Positions 58,249 to 64,000 of a DNA stretch of 64,000 bases are shown here, one piece after another. The notes below the pieces were generated by a model. That model saw only the letters and a list, made by a program, of their open reading frames with translations. It was not told where the DNA came from and ran no database searches. The first letter of the stretch is position 1, and the number at the start of each line of letters is the position of its first letter. The stretch comes from Siphonodentalium dalli (taxonomy: Eukaryota; Mollusca; Scaphopoda; Gadilida; Siphonodentaliidae), in NCBI GenBank assembly GCA_032622095.1, contig CP136065.1, positions 41,575,503-41,639,502 on the forward strand, in the 5' to 3' direction. The translations under genes were made by a program, and so were the position numbers.

Positions 58249-59112
58249 GGGGGAGGTCAAGTGAAACATTTTGAATGGGCGATTCTCATGTTAATCTCCG
58301 GGGCAAAAGTTGAGAATATTCACAAAAAGTGGTGAGACATAGGTCGAACTTTCAAACAGGAAAATGTCGTACCTGGCTGCTACGCTCAGTTATTTCTTGA
58401 CCGCACAAGGTGGTCGCGAGCAGATCCGAAATAATTAATTTGCACGAAAGACGGAAAGCCTGTGAATGGGTGCAGCCATTTTGAATGATCTCCCCTATCG
58501 AGTGAAATCAACAACAAAATTGCGATTATTTGCAACAGAAATAAAATATGAAATAATCAATGACATGTATTGGAAACATATAGTTTGCAGACCTGATCAT
58601 CTGTTTTCGAAATATGACTGACGTACGTGTTCGATCATATCGTCATACCATCGATATTCAACTGCAACTTTGGTGATTTTCTCGTAATAGTTTTGTCTAC
58701 AAATAAACATTGAATATCGTTGCGCGTGGATGGAGGGAAATAGTTCCGACAGATATGCCAAATTAATCGTCCTACAAATGGTCTCAACTATATATTTTCG
58801 ACATTTGTAGGTTTAAAAAGAAGTATATATGTTGAATTCTGTGGAATATAGCAACGATATATCGATTATTCAACGTTTATGAATTTCGCGGGCTGAGGAC
58901 GGCGAATTATCAGCTTCACCATTTCACAAGTTGTGTTTTGTGCTTTCTGGACTAATATTTGTGGAAAATAGTAAGCGCTTCCGCCAGGTGAATTATTTAC
59001 CAATATTATGAGGCAGTCAGTTTGATTTTTACACACCTGCTAGGTATATAACTATTGTGCCGGAGATTAACATGAGAATCGCCCATTCAAAATGTTTCAC
59101 TTTACCTCCCCC
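58249..59112. mobile_element. 864-bp TTAA-flanked element in the 3' part of the transposase gene
   Basis: TTAA at 58245-58248 and 59113-59116. TIRs start GGGGGAGGT and agree at 52 of 53 positions through CATGTTAATCTCCGG, so the insertion is young or well preserved. TTAA targets are used by piggyBac and Kolobok; the G-rich terminus fits Kolobok better than the CCC-starting MITEs elsewhere here. No coding frame. Removing it with one TTAA restores CTG CTT AAG TTA, leading to the stop at 59139. Confidence 0.88.
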
Positions 59113-59141
59113 TTAAGTTAAACGACACAAGTGTGGTATAA

Positions 59142-59836
59142 TTTGGATTATAAATACACCTGTATTGACCCCTTTATACAGCTAGGAAAGTCCCACCTTA
59201 ATAGTGTTCTGGGTTCAGATTGGGACCATTAAATCTGGTTATGCTTGAACTATTTGGGTCGGTTAGTGATTACTGATAGCCTCAGTACTCCAATCTTAAG
59301 AGATCATGACTTGACCCAGAGGTGTGATTGATTGGGTATTCACCCTAAAAGCATGCAGTTCCCAGCTGATATCTGAACCCAGGTGGACAAATTAGTTGAT
59401 ACCTGGACATGATGTGAACCAGACCTTACAGAGAGAGGCCGGCCTCAAATGTTGGGATGTGCGAAAAGAGATGCATTCTAACTGAATGTGGGGATGTGCG
59501 ACAAGGTGAGTAGCACCACTTAGATCACCCGTTCTGTGGAGAGATACCCAAATTCTCCATACAAGTGTAAAGGTGGCAGCGAAGGATGACAAAAAGTCAA
59601 AATCGAAAAAATGGCATTATGCAGTTTTTCAAAAAATCATAAACATAACATTGAGTTCACTAAAATATGGACTTTACCATGTGTGTAAATACTGGTCTTA
59701 ATACATGTATATACATTGTACAGTTCTTGGATGTTACAGTATTCAGGCTATTGATAAACTGTTATGAACTGCTTTATGTGAAGATAATAGAATACAAGAG
59801 CATGTGTATATATATCAAGTGGTAAGTCTTTTAACA
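59142..59836. other. Intergenic DNA
   Basis: No gene recognised. ATGTGGGATGTGCGA/GGGATGTGCGACAAGG phrases are duplicated near 59450-59500. Confidence 0.4.
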
Positions 59837-59839
59837 TTA

Positions 59840-61090
59840 GGCCATACACACTTAATAGTTCGTTTCTCAGGGATCGCCGCGTCCCCCAAAAACCTGCGCC
59901 TCCCCCTTATTTATTGGCACCTATAAAATAATAAATATATCAATAACGCATGTCCCGAACCGCCCCAGACCGATAACTTCGTCTTGAAACTTTACGCAAA
60001 CTGCAAATCTATCCGGACTGCAAATCTATCCGGACTTTACATTCACAAACAAGGGCGGATAATTCTGACGAACTTCCTGTTTAAAATAATAACAAAATGG
60101 CGACTTTGGTGAACATTTGTATCGTGCAGAATGCGTCGGAAGGCAAATGGACAATTATATCAGACAACAGATCAAAAACTGTTCCTCAAATGGCTGATGA
60201 TTTCATGTCCACGAAAGACATTGACGATGATTTTGACCTGGTTGTTTCAAAAACGAAAACGGGGGACTTTGACACAGTTGCAGGAGACATCATGATCATC
60301 AATCATCATGTTTTCTGAAGTCACGCAATTTTTCGGACGATAATTTCAAATTCGAGTGACCAAAGAAGATGTACCAGAGAATAAATCGGGAGAAGTAGTT
60401 GATGTATTCTTGGTGCTGATGACAAGTTGCAAGGAGGTGGTGTTGCCCAGTAAGACAAATGTGAAAAACAAACGTAACAAATTGTGCAATTCATTCATTG
60501 ACTGGTTGAAAACAAAGTGGGCTTCCGAAAGGTTAGCGTTGACAGTGTGGGTCGGCAATATGTGGCTATTGTATGTAATGCACTCTGGTTTGTGGATCAG
60601 CACTATTCCAAACTTCAAGATTTTTATGAAAGTCTGTGATTAATTAGAAAATAAACCTTTTATTTCATAAATTATTGTTGTGATTTAATATTATCAATTC
60701 ATGTGTAGTCCAGTGGAACTCCTTCCAATAAAGCTTGATCTGGCTGGTGGTCACCCTGAGTTACATCAAATTTCACCGATGTAGTTTCCACATCTTCTGC
60801 CATGAGTGAATAACTCAAACTGTTTCCTCTATACAACTTTATTACAAATCTAGATTATTAAGGGGATATATGATGGTCAGCTTCCCTGCTTCAGTATATT
60901 GCCCATATCCAGTATTATTCCTCATATCCAGTATTATTCCTTAATATGGGACTCCGATAAATATTATATATATAAATACCTGCCTCACCACAAAATTAAT
61001 TTGAAAAAAATAATAAATATAAATAACTACCTCCCTCATCACTTTGAAAAAAAAAATCCCTGAGAAACAAACTATTAAGTTTATATGGCC
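59840..61090. mobile_element. TTA-flanked 1251-bp element (Harbinger-like termini), H4
   Basis: Termini GGCCATACACACTTAATAGT and, in complement, GGCCATATAAACTTAATAGT agree at 32 of 35 positions through TTTCTCAGGGAT. TTA flanks both ends (59837-59839 and 61091-61093). Contains a short direct duplication of CTGCAAATCTATCCGGA (about 60000-60035) and a plus-strand ORF set at 60097-60643. No Harbinger transposase. Confidence 0.85.
60097..60643 (+). pseudogene. Unassigned cargo gene of H4, frameshifted
   Basis: ATG in AACAAAATGGCGAC context. The frame runs 73 codons (MATLVNICIVQNASEGKW, FDLVVSKTKTGDFD) to TGA at 60316. Coding continues in the next frame from about 60343 (FQIRVTKEDVPENKSGE, VLPSKTNVKNKRNKLC, FIDWLKTKWAS) and then back in the first frame (VSVDSVGRQYVAIVCNAL, WFVDQHYSKL) to TGA near 60640. 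Either small frameshifts or unrecognised introns separate the parts. The protein family is unknown to me; the length of about 175 residues and basic middle are the only clues. Confidence 0.45.
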
Positions 61091-61700
61091 TTAGTTATTC
61101 ATACATTCTACTGTATAGAGTATATTGTTGAATATTAATATATTATTAATATTAAGAATTTTGATATGTCAATAATTATATGTAAAAAGCCTGTCAAAAT
61201 CATTCACAGATGCAAGGAAATGGTCACATATTATATCCAGATTTTAAGAAATCACCCTTCCCCCACCCCCGGCTTCAAAGGCAGGCAGAGGTGTATAGAT
61301 TATTTTCCTCTTTTTACATTGGAGCCTGCTCACATGCCTGTAGGCTGTACCATTTTCCGCCCTGTACTATTATTAATTTTGTCCCCATTTTCCGCCCTGT
61401 ACTATTATTCCGCCCTGTACTATTTTTTGGCACACAAGAGTAGGAATTTAGTTGACGGCAATATTGGCACGTAGGAATATCTAACATTGAAGCGGTGAAC
61501 CAGACTATACATTGCAACAGGTTATCGAAGAATAACTGATATGTGATACTTCAGGGGGTATATTGGCTTAAGTGCATTAGAACGGAAACCCTACATTGAC
61601 ACTTTCATTGGTATATTAATGACTTAAAAGTAAAGAGCAAGAGGTAATACACATGGTACATGATCATACATTAAAATTTATTATTTTCCAACAGAAAAAT
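61091..61700. other. Intergenic DNA with repeated CCGCCCTGTACTATT words
   Basis: TTTCCGCCCTGTACTATTAT occurs three times in overlapping form at about 61357-61425, the same word as at 51597. Otherwise nothing recognised. Confidence 0.5.
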
Positions 61701-61716
61701 TATGGATGGTTTAATG

Positions 61717-61896
61717 GATGATTCATTCATCATACAGTATATATCTGATGATAGTACCTCCTTGTTCACCATACATGATGATTCATTCATCATACAGTAT
61801 ATATCTGATGATAGTACCTCCTTGTTCACCACACATGATGATTCATTCATCATACAGTATATATCTGATGATAGTACCTCCTTGTTCACCACACAT
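61717..61896. repeat. 60-bp tandem repeat, three copies
   Basis: Exactly three 60-base units starting GATGATTCATTCATCATACA. Each contains the palindrome-like GATGATTCATTCATCAT. Copies differ at one site (CATACAT against CACACAT). Because 60 is a multiple of three, several frames are open on both strands; they are artefacts. Confidence 0.95.
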
Positions 61897-61929
61897 GACA
61901 TATTTTAATTTATGCTATTTATATATTTT

Positions 61930-62361
61930 GCGGTGTGAATATTGACGGGCGATTGTGTCGATCGATTGTCATCTCAATGGTCACAGATGCTCCCGCATGG
62001 TGTCTAATGATGAACTTTATTCAGTTCAATGGACACTATGGTTGCAAGCCTTGAAATAGTGTCTGTCATTTGCAGAATGAGGTTCCCAGAGGGACCTCAT
62101 TCTGCAAATGACAAGACACCCTATTTCAAGGCTTGTATGGTTGTCCATGTTGTTATGCTCCAGGCATTAGAACAAAAGTGAGTGCGACTGGTTATGCAAG
62201 AACTTATCCATTTGATGAATCATCACAAACTGGGCATGCTATGCTAAGAACGGAGACATAAACTGATAAAATCGCCAAGTTTTCTGAGAAACATTCTGCC
62301 AATTGAATGTAATCGATTGCTGTCCATACGACCTTCGCACCCCGATCGGCGAGATCATTCG
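61930..62361 (+). pseudogene. CACTA/tnp2-type transposase, N-proximal remnant
   Basis: One frame reads SIVISMVTDAPAWCLMMNF, then QFNGHYGC just before the MITE at 62045, and after it PCCYAPGIRTKVSATGY to a stop at 62259-62261. 'FNGxYGCPxCxxPG' is the conserved Cys motif of tnp2-type (PF02992-like) transposases. Removing the MITE and one target copy joins HYG to CPCC in frame. A second piece in another frame (SFLRNILPIECNRLLSIRP) follows, so there is a large internal deletion as well as frameshifts. Confidence 0.6.
62045..62135. mobile_element. 91-bp palindromic mini-element with 8-bp TSD
   Basis: TATGGTTG at 62037-62044 and 62136-62143. Ends CAAGCCTTGAAATAG and CTATTTCAAGGCTTG are perfect complements. 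The centre TTTGCAGAATGAGGTTCCC belongs to the family at 15690-15890 and 19371-19466. An 8-bp duplication fits a hAT-type mini-element. Confidence 0.92.
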
Positions 62362-63347
62362 AAGATGTGAAACATTGGAAGGCTTCTGAATTTCGGACAT
62401 TTCTCCTATTCTTCTCTTATCCTGTTCTGTTTGGAATTCTACCAGAAAGGTTTTTGGAGCATTGGATGCTTCTTGTACGTTCAATTCAAATTCTCAGTTC
62501 CACATGCATTTCCAAGACTAAATTGGGTTACGTTCAGTTGTCTTTGAAGCTGTTTTGCTTACAGGTTAAGGAGCTTTATCCAGCGAAAACTTGTACATTC
62601 AACTTCCATTGCTTGCTACACCTTGCAGACAAAGTAAGACAGCTTGGCCCTTTGTTGACACAAAGCTGTTTCTATTTTGAAGACTTTAATGGGGAGTTGC
62701 GACACTTGTTCCATGGAACGCAATGTGTAGAAATGCAGATTATGACATCTGTTCTCGTGCAACAAAGGATTCCAAGCCTTGCTATAGATCTTATTCCTGG
62801 AAGTAAGGTGCAGAAGTTTTATATGCAGATGATGAACAGACCTCGGTTATCTTCAAACAGGCAACAGATTGCACCAAATACATTCATATTAGGTGCTGTA
62901 AAGGCTGTACAATCACTAGATTCTTCTCTCCATCATGCTTTAACACAAATTCTTCAATTTCAAATGCCCTGTCAATCATTCAATCGCATTTTACACAATG
63001 GTGTTGTCATACATTCTTCTGATTATTCTTTAGTTAACATTCATCAGAGAAACAGTTTTACTGTCAAATATGGTGATAACATGTATGGCCAAATTCAGGT
63101 ATTTGTTGAATATACAGATGTACGTAGTGAGCAAAAATGTTATTTAGCCATTGTTAAAAATTTGACTGCCATGCAGCGTCCACAACATGCACCTTCATAT
63201 ATGCAGCTGGTGTCACATACGCATGACGTTGTAGCCATACCTGTAGCTGAGATCACCAATTTGTGTTTTTATATTTGCACAGATGATGCAACTGGCAACA
63301 ACTGTTATGTGATGGAAAGTCTTGATACAGTTGAGTGTGATGCATAA
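62362..63347 (+). pseudogene. CACTA-type transposase C-terminal region (DUF4218-like)
   Basis: A 326-codon frame to TGA at 63345. VKHWKASEFRTFLLFFSYPV and FNFHCLLHLADKVRQLGPLL, then SCFYFEDFNGELRHLFHGTQ, are the conserved core of the DUF4218-type domain that follows tnp2 in CACTA (EnSpm) transposases. It continues to a less conserved tail with KYGDNMYGQIQVFVEYTDV. The upstream part is in other frames (62345 frameshift; 91-bp insert), so the locus is dead, though this 3' portion is intact. No CACTA-type terminus was found downstream in the window. Confidence 0.75.
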
Positions 63348-63441
63348 TGATAAAATACATTAAGTAAATTGTGGGAATATTTTTTTACTTTTTGGCAATT
63401 TTTATGGAAATGTTAATTTTTTTTCGGATTATATTTTCCAG

Positions 63442-63678
63442 CTTATACTTTAAGGCGGCATACAAGAAATTGGTGGTTAATGGTGACTGTTGTTAACACC
63501 ATGTGGCGAGAATATGGTGAATACAAAATTTTCGGCCAGATGTCTGTTTTAGCAATTCTTCACAATTGCCCAGGTCCGCGCCTCTTTAATAAGGATGTGG
63601 CCCACATGGTGGTTTACAATAGGCTGCTAGCAAATCCAGACTACATACAGAATACGGATGATAAAAGGCAGCTGAAAC
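63442..63678 (+). CDS. HECT-like domain exon
   Basis: Acceptor TATATTTTCCAG at 63441 and donor CAA|GTGAGA at 63678 bound a 79-codon frame. It reads NTMWREYGEYKIFGQMSVLA, ILHNCPGPRLFNKD and NRLLANPDYIQNTDDKRQLK. 'FGxxxxLxILHGxPGPxxF' followed by a D/P-rich helix matches the N-lobe of HECT E3 ligases of the G2E3-like type. If so, catalysis would need the C-lobe cysteine, which lies beyond this exon. It may be part of a host gene extending to the right or a transposon-linked HECT copy. Confidence 0.45.
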
Positions 63679-63719
63679 AAGTGAGAAATTGATTAATTCT
63701 CGATTACCATATGTGCACA

Positions 63720-63971
63720 AAATATAACCACTGACACTGCTCTGTACTTGCCATTCGACCTCGGTTTCAAAGTATGTATGTGGACACTTGCTGTGGCATT
63801 AGGGGTGTATACATCAGCAGATTGATTTGTGTTGCCATGGCTCGATATCTGTCATCCATGTGTGTGCGCTTTGGAGATGTTCATCAACAATTTCCATTTG
63901 CACGTGCTACAGGTCGTACCTTTGGTCAGATCATTATGAGATTTGTCATGGCTATTGACATTGACATGTAG
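63720..63971 (+). other. Open frame at the window edge, unassigned
   Basis: A plus frame open from about 63735 to TAG at 63969-63971 (LICVAMARYLSSMCVRF, FARATGRTFGQIIMR). It follows the HECT-like exon after a short gap, but I find no HECT motif or clear acceptor. Possibly intronic. Confidence 0.2.
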
Positions 63972-64000
63972 ATGGGAATGAGTCATTTTGCGGTCATGCG

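Larger units (their letters stand above)
53946..59141 (+). pseudogene. hAT-like transposase gene, exon 2, decayed and split by two insertions
   Basis: Starts after TTTACAG. Recognisable blocks: LCDRVVAAEATLLGFIAEYS, SDLKTSFFSMNIDEA, the MSVLLDSCNVMRGSKSG block, RYVSHRWLSVYDVAQD, FIKPEAI, then after an insert KLPLNNKLLQSLSAIDPVGR, IDHWWAKVGE and FHGPQVKSSFNIMGDV, the C-terminal hAT dimerisation-type region. Lesions: a frame change near 54317, a TA slip in GATATATATTC near 54621, a frame change near 54950, an in-frame TAA at 55219-55221, an insertion at 55340-57562, a frame change near 58075 and an insertion at 58249-59112. Reading across the two inserts leads to TAA at 59139. Frame 1 before and after the first insert agree once the insert and one target copy are subtracted. 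Not functional now. Confidence 0.75.

Noticed and set aside
61671-61945. Open frames on both strands over the 60-bp repeat
   Set aside because: Unit length divisible by three explains them; no other evidence.
1-64000. tRNA and rRNA genes
   Set aside because: I looked for A/B-box pairs and conserved rRNA blocks by eye and saw none I could support; a covariance-model scan would be decisive.

Overview
The window looks like metazoan nuclear DNA that is AT-rich, gene-poor and saturated with transposons. GT-AG introns, TRIM-type genes, DIRS-, hAT-, CACTA- and Harbinger-type elements, and abundant core-repeat elements with a (GGAC/AGAC)n microsatellite all point to a marine invertebrate. The last class resembles the Helentron-associated or 'pearl' elements known from bivalves, so a mollusc, probably a bivalve, is my best guess. 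That is inference from repeat content; there is no diagnostic host gene.

Layout. 1-679 is a 57-bp satellite. 698-892 is a TA-flanked MITE. 1306-7409 is bounded by inverted termini with TA on each side and may be one 6.1-kb composite element. 7412-13846 is intergenic DNA with hairpin elements. 13846-14063 is a second copy of the first MITE, directly behind an intact B-box/coiled-coil/NHL-like gene (14087-15589, minus). A paralogue with one frameshift lies at 24953-26447 (minus). Between and after them are dispersed repeats, core-repeat arrays and a 1.79-kb TTA-flanked element (21850-23640). 28-47 kb holds piggyBac-type MITEs, scattered exon-like pieces, GC-rich tandem repeats and more core-repeat arrays.

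The last 17 kb is a stack of mobile elements inserted inside one another. A DIRS-type gag-like frame is split by a TTA-flanked 1484-bp element with its own Cys-rich ORF (47948-49431). A hAT-like transposase gene (53115-59141) is split by a hAT-type element with an 8-bp target duplication (55340-57562), which is itself split by a third element (55752-57114). The same gene is split again near its 3' end by a TTAA element (58249-59112). A CACTA/tnp2-type transposase (61930-63347) is split by a 91-bp element with an 8-bp duplication. In four cases, removing the insert plus one target copy brings the host reading frame back into register, so boundaries and order of events can be read directly. The window ends in a HECT-like exon on the plus strand.

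The most interesting unexplained signal is a group of short elements with TTA target duplications and termini beginning GGCC (21850-23640, 47948-49431, 59840-61090, plus a relic ending near 34663). They carry different small ORFs, several starting ATGGCG, and none recognisable as a Harbinger transposase or Myb-like protein. Two of them share a Cys-rich cargo family.
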